Positions 22,351 through 35,320 of a stretch of 64,000 nt of DNA are shown here, piece by piece. The DNA lies in NCBI GenBank assembly GCA_029379385.1, contig CM055612.1:19344001-19408000 (forward strand). Direction: 5' to 3'. The position numbers and the translations under genes were made by a program. Under the pieces are notes generated by a model that was not told the origin of the DNA, made no database searches, and saw only the letters and a list, made by a program, of their open reading frames with translations. Numbering within the stretch: the first letter of the stretch is position 1; each line of letters starts with the position of its first letter. Source of the DNA: Quillaja saponaria (taxonomy: Eukaryota > Streptophyta > Magnoliopsida > Fabales > Quillajaceae).

Positions 22351-24700
22351 TTCATGAGAAACTTCAAGAATGTTAATAATTTATATTGTTAACATAGTAG
22401 TTATTATTTTCGTAATATTTATGTCAAATATCTAATATTTTGGTCTCTAAACTAACCAATAGCCTCATACCGAGATTCTGATCTTGCAAATTACTCATCC
22501 CAAGGGGAGGACAGGTGTTGTAATTGGCTTTCCATTAAATCAGTGCCACTTGCATTATTTTATTACTTTCGTGAGCGAAGTACCGTTTACGCAAGAACCC
22601 TAAAACAATCAAAGACTGAGTGGAATTAAGTTTACCTTTTTGGGGGAGAGGGATCAGTCAGTACTCAGAGGAAGCATCATCAGCAACAGAAGCCTAAAAA
22701 AAGGAATAAAAAGCCAATATGACGTAAATACCCTGATTTTGGTCTCTCCCAATGGAGAAAATTCAAGTAATAAATCACCACTGGTGAGGTTCTGAACCTC
22801 TGAGGGCATTAATGTCTGTTCAAGAAGTACGTTCAGAAAATTATTAAAAGAAACACGTTTTCCAATAGAGACTATCATGCTTGGGGACCTGAGACGCAAG
22901 CTGGTGTACAGTAATGTTACTGAAGAAAAGAGCCCAAAACATTGACTCAGTTGTTTTGATTTGATTTGATTCTTAATTTCCGAATATACCCTCCACGACC
23001 CGGTGTCAGGGGATTAGGGAAGAAAAATGTTAGAGGTGAGTAGGGAGCGCAAGTGCCGAGGCTTCCAATGAATGATCGGGGAGGATACCAAGCTACATTT
23101 GAAAACATCACTAAATTACATTTCTCATATGTAATAACAACTCTGGCCAAAGAAAAACACATGAAATGACTGCATATTTTTATTTTATCTTATTTTACTA
23201 CTATTTTATCTTAATTATTTTATATTTTTTTAAGATTATTTACCATAAAATAAAGTTTTATGAATATGTAAATTAAAAGGAAAAGTTAAATAAATTTTGA
23301 TGTTAGTAGATATTCTTTAAGTATTTATTTTAAATATTTAATTAGTAGAATAACTAATTAAATAATAAAAATAAAAATAAAAAGATAAATTAAGAGAAAA
23401 TAATAAATGTTTAAAAATATTGTCATGTTGTCATTTTTTTATGACTATTCACTAATTTATGGTTGTTTTACTCAAAAGATATAAAACCAAAAAATAAGTG
23501 TCTCAAACAATACAAAAAAGGCAAGTGTCTTTGATGATAACTTCTAAGTTGATGTTTTTAAATAATAGTTAACTGATATAAAAATAAAATAATAAAAAGT
23601 GTTATTGAAATTATAAAATAATAAGAAGTGTTATTGAAATTTGTTTGCACATCTTTAAATTATAGATCCCAACTCTTCTTTCTTATTTCTTTTTCCAAAT
23701 CATTAGAATTTTTTAGATAACTATAATATTTTTAGCTAATTATATGGTGTTTCATCTAAATTATAATGGTTTTGATTTCATTATATCATTTAAAAAATAT
23801 AAGAAGAGAAGAATAAACAATATAATAAATTGATTGTTTGGAAGATGAGTTTAAAGAAAAGGGATATACTATTATATATTATATAATTATACTCTTAAAA
23901 TATAATTAATTTTAATATAAGTAGATATTTAATAGAAATATATGACAATAGAGATTTTAATGGGATATGTGCCTAGGTGACTATTGATATCAGCCATCTA
24001 TATAATCAAGCACTAAACTTTCGTGTTTTTTATGTTAAAATCACAAATATATATATATATATATGTGAAGCCTCTCTAATAAAAATATGTAATATTCAAA
24101 ATGGAGCAAAATAGTAAATAAGCCTGACAAATAGTGCAACTTACAAGAAATTTAAGACTTCCTAGCTACTTAATCAAACTCTTTGGGCCAAAAATTGCAA
24201 CATTGGAGAAAATTGTGGTTTGTCACTTTGTCATTTTGTCTTATACGTGGAGAACAAAACACAGAAATCCCCGTAAACCGTGTCTCAAGATTTGTAATGT
24301 AGTCAGCAGCGTAATGGGTAAGAAAAGAAAACTAATAATCTATCAAAAGTCAGAGCAAAAAGAGGAATATAAACTGTCCCTCCACAATCACAAAGCACCG
24401 AAACTCATTTGTCATATTTTAATTTAGAATTTAACAGACGAGTGATTTACAGTTTTTTTAAATAAAAAAATTTGTATAATTTATGTTCTTAATTGATCAT
24501 AATTTTAATAATTTTAAAATATTAATTATTATTTTTAAAAATTATATCTATTATTTAATAAATGATTTAGAATAATCTAAAAAAAGAATTATTTAATCTA
24601 TATAACTAATTAAGAGCTATCTAGCTAGCCAGACTTAGTAGCTGGGTCTTGATGATCCATCTTCCAAATTTCACCGACCTAGCTCTTCCATAGATGTAGA
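22351..24700. other. Spacer with one unassigned open frame
   Basis: Mostly very AT-rich. The minus-strand frame 22899-22654 (81 residues, containing FLNVLLEQTLMPSEVQNL) has more balanced composition than its surroundings and could be a relic exon. I do not recognise it and no partner exons were found. Confidence 0.4.
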
Positions 24701-24737
24701 GGGTACGTACCCTCCAATCCATATTCATACATAGCCC

Positions 24738-24746
24738 TATATATAA
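24738..24746 (+). promoter_or_regulatory. TATA box of MIR390
   Basis: TATATATAA lies about 127 bases before the mature miR390. The transcription start would be near 24770, just ahead of a CT-rich leader. Assigned by position and motif only. Confidence 0.6.
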
Positions 24747-24850
24747 GTAAGCATCCTTGCTCTCTCCTCTCTTGCATACTACCTCACTCTTATTACCAAA
24801 AAAAAAATTAAAAATAGAAAGGTCACCATGTAAGAAAGAAAAAAAGAGTA

Positions 24851-24972
24851 AAGAAGAATCTGTAAAGCTCAGGAGGGATAGCGCCGCAACGATCATATTA
24901 ATATTGTATTGATAAGTACTCTGGTCAGTGGATGGCGCTATCTATCCTGAGTTTCATGGCTTCTTCTTACTT
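24851..24972 (+). ncRNA. MIR390: MIR390 precursor hairpin
   Basis: Mature miR390 (21 nt, AAGCTCAGGAGGGATAGCGC plus a final C) is at 24865-24885 on the 5' arm. The star strand, beginning CGCTATCTATCCTGAG, is at 24936-24956 on the 3' arm. Lower-stem pairing continues outward (AAGAATCTGTA on the left against CATGGCTTCTT on the right), and the loop between the arms is about 50 nt. miR390 loads into AGO7 and cleaves TAS3 transcripts; the resulting tasiRNAs repress ARF2/3/4 in leaf polarity and lateral root growth. That role is family knowledge; the sequence shows a perfect mature and a canonical star with 2-nt 3' overhang geometry. A minus-strand open frame across the hairpin is a shadow. Confidence 0.97.
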
Positions 24973-26165
24973 CATATAAGGGATTCAAGCTCAGCTGCTC
25001 AGGGCTTGTGCTACTTAGCTAGCTTTGCCCTTCATACTTGAAAGTTGTGGGGTTTTTGGCTTCTGGGTTTGTAATTTGGTAAATCATCAATTACCAAGTT
25101 ATATATATGGATCTAGTCTACTTAATCACTTTCTTTTTTGATTAATATCTTTGTATTCAACTTTCTCATTTATGCCTTAACACGTTTTCCCTAACTATAG
25201 TGTTCTTTTTCTTCTTCTTTGCTCAGTTGGATTTTTTACCTCTTCCTCAGCCACCTCTTTCTCTGAACACAGTACTCCCAGCAAAATGAAGAAAATTTTA
25301 TTTTGTCACATAATTTCATCTTCCATCTACAAATTAAAACTCACAAGCTCGTTGTTGTTTAATTGTTAAGTAGCTAGTATAATGATAGGGTCTCTTTTTT
25401 TTTTTCTTTCTTTTTTTCTTTTTTTTTCTTGGGTTCATCAATTGAATTTGATTATATGCATTATATCTTTCTCTTAGTACGCTATCATTTTTTCACTTGG
25501 CTAATTTAGAATCTATGGTGAATTTTTTTAGCCTAATTTAGTTGTTCCTAACATTATTTTCTCTTCTGGGTATTTCTAATCTTGCAAGCTAGCTAGCTAC
25601 TGTCATCACATGCCTTGCCTTGACTTTGATTCAGAACTTCAAAAATTGTGAAAATGATTTATGGGTTGGTTATTAGGTTTTAATGGGGTCAGTCAGTACT
25701 CAGTCTGCAAATGGAGTAGGCTTCTTCTTCTGGCAAAAAGTGTAAGAAACCCTAGCCCTTTTAACTCTTCCCTGAAAACTGAAAAAGCCAGCTATTTGAG
25801 AAGTAAATGGGGAGATCCAAATGAGAAACATAAAGGAGGGAGAGAGACTCATAAAAGATGTATTGAAAAATTAAATATAGTTTTAGAAGGATATTATTAA
25901 TTTTTTTTTCAACATTTCTCGTATTGCTTATGAAATATCTAAATCGGGATAGAGCTCAGGCTTTTGCTAAGCTTTTTCAATAATTGTGTGTAGTGTATAG
26001 GTTAGATAATTAGTCACTGTGGATGTTGACTTCTTTCTAACTTTGAGAACTCAAGCTCTAGTCACAGTCCACTACAAAATACAAAATTGTAGTAATTAAT
26101 TTTTTTTTCCTTATAGATAATGATGTACAGTCTGACTAAAAATGTGAGCTCTTCAATTCCAGTGT
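24973..26165. other. Downstream flank of MIR390, nothing recognised
   Basis: The pri-miRNA 3' part probably extends into this region. A frame at 25661-25900 has no recognised product. T-rich tracts at about 25390-25430. Confidence 0.4.
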
Positions 26166-26340
26166 CTATTTAAAATGGATTTGGATCCGGAGCCGAGGGT
26201 ATGTTCAATGAACTTTTTTTTTTTGTAAAAAGTGTATTTAATTAAATTATTCTTTTATTCTACTATGTGTATTTGTTTTTCTATCTTTATTTTATGCTTT
26301 ATTCTTACAAAACATGAGGATCCGAATCCATTTAAAATAG
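26166..26340. repeat. MITE, about 175 bp
   Basis: The left end CTATTTAAAATGGATTTGGA (then TCC) and the right end GGATCCGAATCCATTTAAAA (then TAG) are inverted copies over 23 bp with two or three mismatches. The interior is T-rich and non-coding. No clear target duplication, so superfamily not assigned. Confidence 0.75.
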
Positions 26341-29300
26341 ATCTTGAAAATAAAATTTTATTTGATCAATCCATCAAAATAGATTAGTGGGAGAACCCCA
26401 CAATAATTAACTTCTTTATCAAAATTTAATTTATTTAGGTTTGATTTGATCCATTAATTCTCCTTTAAATGCAATCCAATGTAAAACATGTGGTTGGCCA
26501 CCATTTATGCACAATTAATGGGATGCTGTATAGCTATATTTTAGGCCTTATTTGTAAGGATTGAGAAATTTGAATCAACTTTAGGCACATGGTGTTTCTT
26601 CGTGGTATGGGGATTCGGGACAAAGAAACCAAACTTACCCTGAAATGCTTATTGAAATTTATTATTTAGATAAACTACTTCATTGCATTTAACTCTTAAG
26701 TTTATTTTGATTAAAGTGGTTTATAATTATGAGTAAATTTGTTTACATGCTGACACAATAATAAATTCAAATAAATTAAGTGATAATTGTTTACAAAATA
26801 ATATATATCAATAATGTCTTCATCATCACTACTTTAGGGGTAATGTATGCTCATTGCAACTAATGCCTATTATAAAGTCAGTCCATCCACTACTTCACTA
26901 CTTTATGAGAAGGATATTTTTTTTTTTCTTCAGAGGTCACGACGTGTTTAAAGTAGTTGAAATGTATCTTGAATAATTATCATTTAGGTCATGTTAAAGC
27001 ATGTCATTAAGTTGAGATTAAATAATTTATGATAATTTTATTTTTTATAAATTCAAACCCATAAAATCAATTAAAAAAATACACATTCTTCATCAATAAA
27101 AATCATATTATAACAATTGTAGGAGACCCAATGTGCATAGTCAAAAGAAAACAAATTATAATGTCCTAACTAGTAATAAGTAGTTAATTAATACTCATAG
27201 ACTGGCCTAAAGGAATAAATATGTAGAGTGGCAGACCAAAATCATTAGATTGGTAATCAAATATATTATACTGTTTTGAAATTGTTAATTAATTGACAGT
27301 ATAATTATCATAATTTATATTCATATATGGGAAGTCTTCACTTGTGTCCCGCATGCATGGTACCCATGTCACTGTACGTACAATACCGGAAAAGAAAACT
27401 CTAAATCACATTTCCAAAAAATATACTGCCCGTGGCTTTGGACTATTGATTGGTACCTGGAACAATTATTACTCTTCAAGGTCTCCTACTGTCTAGTTGA
27501 TGTCTAACACGAGGAATAAATAATTGGAAATTCATTTTAGTCATTATTTTTTAATTTATTATAATTAAATTCTTTTAATTATATTATTGCTTAAATTAAT
27601 TTTTTATCATCACATTCTAGTCAGCGGAAGATAATGATCAATGGTGATGGTGTGGTTAACGGTTTCTAATGTATCCAATTTGCATGGATTAATGAATGTA
27701 TAAGTAATTATTATATAAATTTTTGATAATTAGAAATTTTTTAATTAAAAACATATATTTGTAAATAAAAAATAAAAAATTATTTCTCTCTCCACTTATA
27801 ACTAACTTTTAGCTTCTCAATTCGGCTAGTCTCCAAATTGACGATCCATATGAGTGCGAGCTCAATCAAGTAATTCAATCTAATCTTTTAAAGAACTAAT
27901 ATATTTTTTCAAAATTATAAGTTTTTTAAATATTAAGTCAACATTAACTTACTAATATCAATTCCTACGTCAGTCCAGTTAAGCCCATTATGTATTGAAG
28001 TAATGTTTTATTCTACTCTAATATATTTTTACTTTTTGTATTTATGTTGATAATGAGCTTGCAATTAATATAGACTATTATGGTGATTGTATTTTTTACA
28101 CATATATTACTTATTAAAGATTTAAAATAAGTATTTATCTTTAAAATATAATTTTATAGTTTAAGACAATTTATTATTGTTTAATACAAGTTATATATTA
28201 TTTAAGAAAGTGAATCGTAAAAGAATAAATCTAAATAAAGGTCTAATCCGATAAATCTAGCTAATCCAATTCATGATTCATGGGATGGGCTACACTGGCT
28301 CCAAACATTGTATGTATTAGATTAATGTAAAAAAAAATAAAAATTAATTAAGTTAGATTGATTTAAAATTAACTCGGACTTTGAAATTCAACCCATGAAC
28401 TTAACTCAATGCTTAATCCACTATTCGTTAATTCTCTTATTCTTTCATATTCTACTTCTACTACATTAAAAAAAATATCTATTCACTTTATTCTAATTCA
28501 TCATTATTTTTTCCTTTAATGAATAGTTTAAAACAAGTTGTTTGAATATTTTTGACTTTCAATATTGATCAAATTATTATAAGAGAAAAAAAGAAAATAA
28601 ACAAACGCCAGTTCCAAGAGGAAAAGGGAATTGGCTCCACATGTCAGGCAATGCAATTATTTCTTATTTAGTTCTCTACACAGACAAATGCCGGCTAAGA
28701 TTCAGCTGCACTACATTGAATTGGAAGACCTAAAAATATATCTCCCATTCTTATGAGTGATGATTGGCAGAGGAATAAAGGATTCTGTTTATGATTTCCT
28801 GTGGGCTCTGTTGGGCCTGCCTCCCATAAATATCCTTCTTTGAAAAACATGCTTCTTATATTCCTCAAAAAGGCCCAAAAAAAGAAAACAACTTGTGATT
28901 CGATTGTTTCATTGTCGAAATTTACAACATAAATGCTAGGTGACTCGAGAGATAAATATCATTTGCAATTCATGGTCATTAGGTGGGTCCACGATCAGTA
29001 ATAAAAGACTCAAATGATAAGTTTTATTTATACATGAACATAGTTGTTTCCCTTCTCCTTTTATTTAGTTATCTTGGTAAAAATTATTAGTTGAGAAAAA
29101 AGATAATACATAAAAGATTACAAAAAGTCCTCTTCTATTTATTTTTTTATTTTTTTATTAAAACACAAGAAAATATAAAATAAACTCTCTAATCATGCAC
29201 ATCATCTTTGAAAAACTTGAATGGTAAAGTCCAACACAATTCGTAATTCATTCACAAACAAACTTAAAACCAATGATTAGTTGAAATTCCTATATTGCAC

Positions 29301-29353
29301 GTTCGTTCACTCCATATATAAATAATTAACAGTTGATGCCAATTTGTAACTCT
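26341..29353. other. Spacer, nothing recognised
   Basis: About 3 kb of AT-rich sequence with no gene, RNA or complete mobile element seen. Confidence 0.5.
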
Positions 29354-30244
29354 CTTTACAAGAAAATACGTCTTTAGCGACAACAAAATAAGATAATATT
29401 ATCAATAAAAATTTATCTACAACAATCAAACGCAGATAACTATCTGCAACAGCTTATCTATATATGTTATATAGTTGCAATACTATAACATTATTAGCAT
29501 GCAATATACTAACGCATAAAAATGATTGCTGATAAGTATTAGCAACAACACATACTTACGTAGATAAGTGGACAGTAATGATAAATTTATTTATGACAAT
29601 GCTGCGAACACAGGTACTTGGGTGCAGATAACTGTAATTTTTTTTCAAGTTATCAGCATTTGTACTGTGTTATCACTGATAGTTACTATGTGGTCACATG
29701 TAACATTACTAATTAATTTGCACTACTTTTCTTTAAAATTTGATTTTTTTTTTTCCTTATTGGAAACTTGCTAAATATCAAACTAGTTCCTCAAATAAGT
29801 TACAATTCAACCAACACGATCATCCGGGGTGAACAAGAGTTGCTAGCAATAGGTTAAGGTAAAGCAAGCAATTTGAGTGGTAAGCATAGGAGTTGTGCCC
29901 AAAGAGCAACGTCATCAACGTGTGATCATACTTACAACTACAACTACTGGCACTTGAAAAAAAAAAAAAATTCATTTAACAAAATACCATTCCACATATA
30001 TAATTCAAACATTAAAAAAAATAAAAAAAATCTACAACCCTACATTGTTCAACACTAAGTACATAATAACACTATGCATCTCCTAGATATGTATCGTCAT
30101 CCTCATGCTCATCATCCAACTGGTTATGGTGTGAGTATGAAGCGATCGAATAAGGCACAATACCCTAAAATAAGTCAATATGTAAGTTATAACGTTTAGT
30201 TTAAAAAAAATGTGCATAAAACTCAGTAAGAGAATAAATTAAGC

Positions 30245-31000
30245 TTTTAATTAGAAACACACTCTTGTAAATAAAAACCACATATTTGATCCAAATTGTA
30301 AACCGTTTTTTTGTAATTACAAGTCTTACCCATCCTTACAGATGTGCTAGTACTCACGTTTTGTCAAACATATGTCTATAAGATTTTACTACTTGAGCCC
30401 AATTTTCAAAATTTTTAACTAGAAATGTATAGTTATGCATAAAACCTATACTTTTGATCCAAATTGTAAGTCATTTCTTCTTATAAGTCTTATTTGTCTT
30501 CACGAACATGCTGGTATTCCTAACTCGTCAAATAAACGGCTATTTTATAATATTACCTCATGGAGCCCAATTTTAGAAGTTTTTAACTAGAAACACACAC
30601 TTGTACATAAAATCTATACTTTTGATCTAAATTGCAAACAATTTCTTCATACAAGTCTTATTAATCGCCACAGATGAGCTAGTACTCATGACTCGTTGAT
30701 TAGATGTTATTTTACGTTGTGAACTCCCATAACCAATTTTCAAAGCTTTTAACTAGAAACACACTCTTATGTATAAGACCCACATATTTAATCCAAATTA
30801 CAAACCGTTTCTTTCTACAATTCCTATTATCGCCAAGTGTTGGTACTCCCAGCTCATCAAACAAAAGTCTATTTTATGATTTTATCCTTCGAAGCTCAGT
30901 TTTCAAAACTTTTTAAATATAAACACACTTGTACATAAAACTCACACCTTTGATCCAAATTTCAAACCGCTTCTTCCTACAAGTATTAAATGATAGGTAG
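30245..31000. repeat. Tandem array 1, about 166-bp unit, about 4.5 copies
   Basis: Unit starts (TTTTAACTAGAAACACAC or variants) at 30245, 30413, 30581, 30747 and 30911. Each unit goes on with TTTGATCCAAATT, AAACCGTTTCTTC, TACAAGTCTTA and a CCC(A/G)ATTTTCAAAA segment. Confidence 0.9.
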
Positions 31001-31662
31001 ATAATAGTGATTATATATATATATATTATCAACGACCACAAAGTGGACATAGATAATGTAATGGTGGACACAGATAAGTTCGCACAAAATAATCCCGAAA
31101 TAATTAATAAAAATAAAATAATAAATATTATCTATGACATTGTTAGTTGTCATAGATAATATAACACTACAAGAAAAAGAGTTATATGCATTTGCATTTG
31201 GTAAATGCAGAAGGTCAAAATATAGACACATAAAATAATTAGTGCCTAATTCTAGACTCATAAACTATATTATGCAACTTCGTAGGCACATAACTTATTT
31301 GCTTCTAGTTTCCGCGTCTGCAAGATAGACACAATATCTAGACGCTAATAATTGGGTGCCACGTATTGGTGTTTGGTTTTTAGATGCTGACATGTAGATG
31401 TATATATAATTGCGTTTGTATCATAAACGTAAATTTTTTATATTTTATATGTGTCTGCATTAAGCTGACACAAATAATGAAATTACAGACGTAGATATAT
31501 AAATAATTTAATTATTTTATTTAATTTTTAATTTTATACTTGTAAATATCTGCTTCAAAAGTTTTATATTTAAATCTAAATTTGATATATATATAAAATA
31601 TTATATAAAATCGTAACAATATTATTTACAATACATAATAAATGAAACAAAAATACATGGAT

Positions 31663-33960
31663 CTAAAAATCGGCCTCATCTCCAAATCCTAAGTCTTCGT
31701 CATCTCCAGCTTGTTCATTAGCCTGACTCAAGTGTAAAGGCCCGGATGTAGAAGGTGGAACCTGAAATAATCAAAATAAATATGTTATAAGTTATACTTA
31801 AATTAATATGCAACTTTAATTAAATAACTTGGAAAAATTAAACAAAATTTTCAAATTTTGCCTTAAAACTCAAAGTTTGACGTACTATAGTAACAGTTAA
31901 TCCAAATAAATTTTCGTTTTTTCTTACAGGTTTTATTAATTCCTATAGTAGTGCTAGCACTCTCAGAATCCAAAATGGACTAGTATTTGACCTTATTGCC
32001 CCCAACCTAAGTTTTCAAAGTTTTTACCTTAAAACTCAAAATTTGGCTTACTATTTTAATAGTTGATCCAAATAAAATTTTCTTTTCTTCCTATAGGTCT
32101 TATTCGTCTCCACGGTCGTGTCGATACTCACATAATCTAAAATGGACTAGTATTTGACCTTTTTACCTCCTTGGACCTAGGTTTTCAAAGTTTTTGCCTC
32201 GAAACTCAAAATTTGGCCTAATATCCTAACTGTTGATCCAAAGAAAATTTCGTTTCTTCCTACAGGTCTTATTTGTCCCCACAATTTTGTTAGTACTCTT
32301 AAAATCCTAAACAGATTAGTATTTTCCTGTTTTGCTCCCAAACCCAAACTTTGCAAGTTTTTTCCTTAAAATTGAAAATTTGTCATAATAACCTAACCGT
32401 TGAGCCAAATAGATTTTTGTTTCTTCATACAAGTCATATTTGTCCCCACGGTCATGCCGGTACTTCTGTAATACTAAACAATCAAATACTAAACCTAAAT
32501 AGACTAGTATTTGATTGTTTTACCCCCCAAATCTAAGTTTTCAAAATTTTTGCCTTAAAACTTAAAGTTTAGCCTAATATCCTAACCATTGATCACTATA
32601 GGTCTTATTCATCCCTACGGTCATGCCGTACTCTCTGAATCCTAAATGGACAAATATTTGACTGTTTTGCCTCCTCACTAAAACTTGGTAAGTTTTTGCC
32701 TTGAACTAAAAATTTGTCATAATATCCTAACCGTTGAGCCAAATGAATTTTTGTTTCTTTTTACAGATCTTATTTATACCCACATTGTGTCAATACTCTC
32801 GGAATCTCAAGTATTTGACTGTTTTTCCCCCCGAACCCAAAATTGGACAAGTTTTTACTTTGAAACTAAAAATTTGTCATAATATCCTAACAGTTGATCC
32901 AAATGAATTTTTATTTTTTCAAAAAGTCTTATTCATCCCCACAGTTATGCCGGCACTATTGGAATCCTAAATGGACTAGTATTTGATTGTTTTGGCCCCC
33001 GAGCCCAAAGTTAGCAAGTTTTTGCTTTGAAACGCAAAGTTTGGACCTAAAATTCTAACCGTTGATCCAAATAGATCTCTAGAAGGATCCTAAACCGTCT
33101 CAACAACATAAATTACAAAACAAAAGCATGTTGTCAGTAATTGAACAATATATTACAATGAAATTAAAACTTAAATAATAATATAATTGAACTTACTATA
33201 AAATCATTATAACATAAGGTCTTCTTGTCCTCTAGGAACTTTCGATACTGGACGAGTGGACCTGGAAGATGCTTTATGATAATAGCAGAAATGGTAGTGC
33301 CCACCTTCGTGTTCTTGAGGTTGTCCCCAACTAATGTTCTACAATATAAACAAAAAGAAACGAACGTTACTAAAATATAAGGTATAAATACAATTGAATA
33401 CAAAATTATAAAGTTAATTTACTTACTTGTTTATAGTTATGTGGATGAGTGGGCAATCCTCCTTAACCTCAAAGGGAGAGGGCAATCTTATTCTTACCTC
33501 TCTTCCCTTTCTCTGCACCCGCAGGACACTCAGTGATGTTGCCCGCCTTATGGGGGAAGTCATCCTCAAAACGGGGCCTAAGATCCGCCTCATACTTGAC
33601 ATCTTGATCATGTTCTGTAGTTGCAATACAAGTTAAGTAATGTAAGAATAATGAAATTCATTAAAAATTCAATAAATAAGAAAATTCATTATCAAAGTTT
33701 GAAATTGTAACTTACATATCAGTGCAGATCCGAGCTAAATAAGATTTGATTTGAGCCCACGTTAGAAAGGTCTCAAACCTGCTCCGAGGATGGAACAAGT
33801 AACGGAACACTGGGAGGTAGGAGCTTCAGCTATAGAGAGAGGTGGAGGTCTTAGAGTTGTAGCTCGTAGAGGGAGTTAGTGGAGCTAAAGCTGTAGATGG
33901 AGACCCAGTCGATGTTGTGGTTGGAGAGAATGAAACTCTAGGACATCATCAAAGGGGGGG
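31663..33960 (-). pseudogene. Decayed CACTA-encoded ORF, intron-containing
   Basis: Exon-like blocks on the minus strand: a Ser/Thr/Pro-rich stretch at about 33930-33780 with stops; 33626-33430, ending at a CAA|GTAAGT donor; 33338-33197, with a TTGTAG acceptor, containing NTKVGTTISAIIIKHLPGPL and a GTAAGT donor; and a terminal exon at 31761-31663 after TTCAG, encoding VPPSTSGPLHLSQANEQAGD and an acidic tail ending GFGDEADF. The low-complexity, acidic-tail layout resembles the second, TNP1/Transposase_24-like protein of plant CACTA elements, but no domain was positively recognised. The 1.4 kb intron before the last exon is filled by tandem array 2. Confidence 0.4.
31850..33095. repeat. Tandem array 2, about 150-180-bp unit, eight copies
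   Basis: Unit landmark TTTTTGCCTTAAAACTCAAA (variable) occurs near 31858, 32021, 32201, 32357, 32546, 32693, 32851 and 33019. Each is followed by CCTAACCGTTGATCCAAAT, TTCTTCCTACAGGTCTTATT, CCCCACGGTCATGCC and AAATGGACTAGTATTTGA. It is a distant relative of array 1. It sits in the long intron of the element's ORF. Confidence 0.9.
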
Positions 33961-34902
33961 GGGGTACAATGTTCTTTAGGCATGACTGTGCATAAACAAG
34001 AAGTAAATCTAAATAGAATAAATATCTCTAATTTCATACACAAGGACATACAGTTGCAGCTATTCAATATAACAAATTTTGTGTATAATATATTGTACAA
34101 AAATAAAAATGACACGTTCCTTCATTTGACATCCTTATCACCATACGTTAACATAAATAATGGCAGAGACAATACATAACCTCCCACCCATCCAAATTCT
34201 ACAAAGAATGGAACCATGCCCATTCTAGTTCCAGAAGGCAATTTCACTCAAGTCATATTACTGAATAGAAACAACCTCACTTCATTTTGACCAATGCCTA
34301 TCAACAGTACCAGTATAGAATCACACTAATTCAACAAAGTGAAGATTCTAATGATTCTATTTATATAACATGTTGCTTTTTTACCTAATGACATAGCATT
34401 TTCAACATTAAATGGCAAACAAATGAATAGAACAATAAACTCAACATATTACAAGCCTTTTCCATATTGAATTGCCTATCAAGATGAAAAAAACCATCAA
34501 GTGCAATGGTTGTAGACTAATAGAAAAGAAGCAAAAGCATAACATTTATATCATGTCTACATTACTACTTTATCAAATCATAATATAAGCTTTTCCATAA
34601 CTATGTTTCTTTGTATCATACTCTATGTGAATATCATAGACTTGAAGATAAGGCCTTGAGAGCCAAATTATTTAATACTTGATGAAAATTGGTTTTCATG
34701 AAAACCTACTTATTAACTGAATCCTAGACATATATACAAACTTCAAATACAAGTTTAAGCAATACAGACTAATTATGTAGATCACTTCCAGCCTTCACCT
34801 ATGACATATTAAATTAATTTCCTATAACTCATCCTTCCTATCATCAAAATAGGATTCCATTTCCCAAAGCACAAAATTAATACACAATTGTTTAATGATC
34901 AG

Positions 34903-35320
34903 GGAGTACCCAAATTTATGTGGGGGCAAATAAGAGTACTTGTAGGAATAAACAGTTTGCCATTTTGATGAACGACGTTCATTTTATGCTTAAATATGTG
35001 TTTAGGCTAGTAAACTTTGAAAAAGGAGATTTCAGGGGTGTCAAAACAGTTAAATAAACATTCGTTTGAAGAGCCAAGAGTACCAAAAAATATGTGAAAA
35101 TAAATCAAACTTCTAAGAATAAACATTTTGTCGTTTGGATGAATGGAGTTCATTTTATGCTTAAATATAGATCTGTTTATCAAGATGAGAGTATCGGCAC
35201 ATCCATTGGGGTGAATAAGACTTGTAAGGGTAAACGGTTTGTTGTTTGGGTTAACATTATTTGTTTTATGCTTAAATATGTGTTTATAGAGTAATATACT
35301 TAAACTTTTGAAAAACATTA
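34903..35320. repeat. Tandem array 3, inverted relative of arrays 1 and 2
   Basis: About three units starting near 34905, 35078 and 35188, sharing (GAATAA)ACAGTTTG, GTTCATTTTATGCTTAAATA and GAGTAC or GAGTATC. On the minus strand they read ...CAAACC...TTCTTACAAGTCTTATT..., like arrays 1 and 2. Similar repeats in opposite orientation at the two sides fit subterminal regions of one element. Confidence 0.65.

Noticed and set aside
24621..24896. Minus-strand open frame of 91 codons across MIR390
   Set aside because: Antisense shadow of the miR390 promoter and hairpin; no coding signature.
30245..33095. Direct-repeat arrays resembling a CRISPR-like pattern
   Set aside because: Eukaryotic DNA; units are contiguous tandem repeats of about 166-175 bp without unique spacers.
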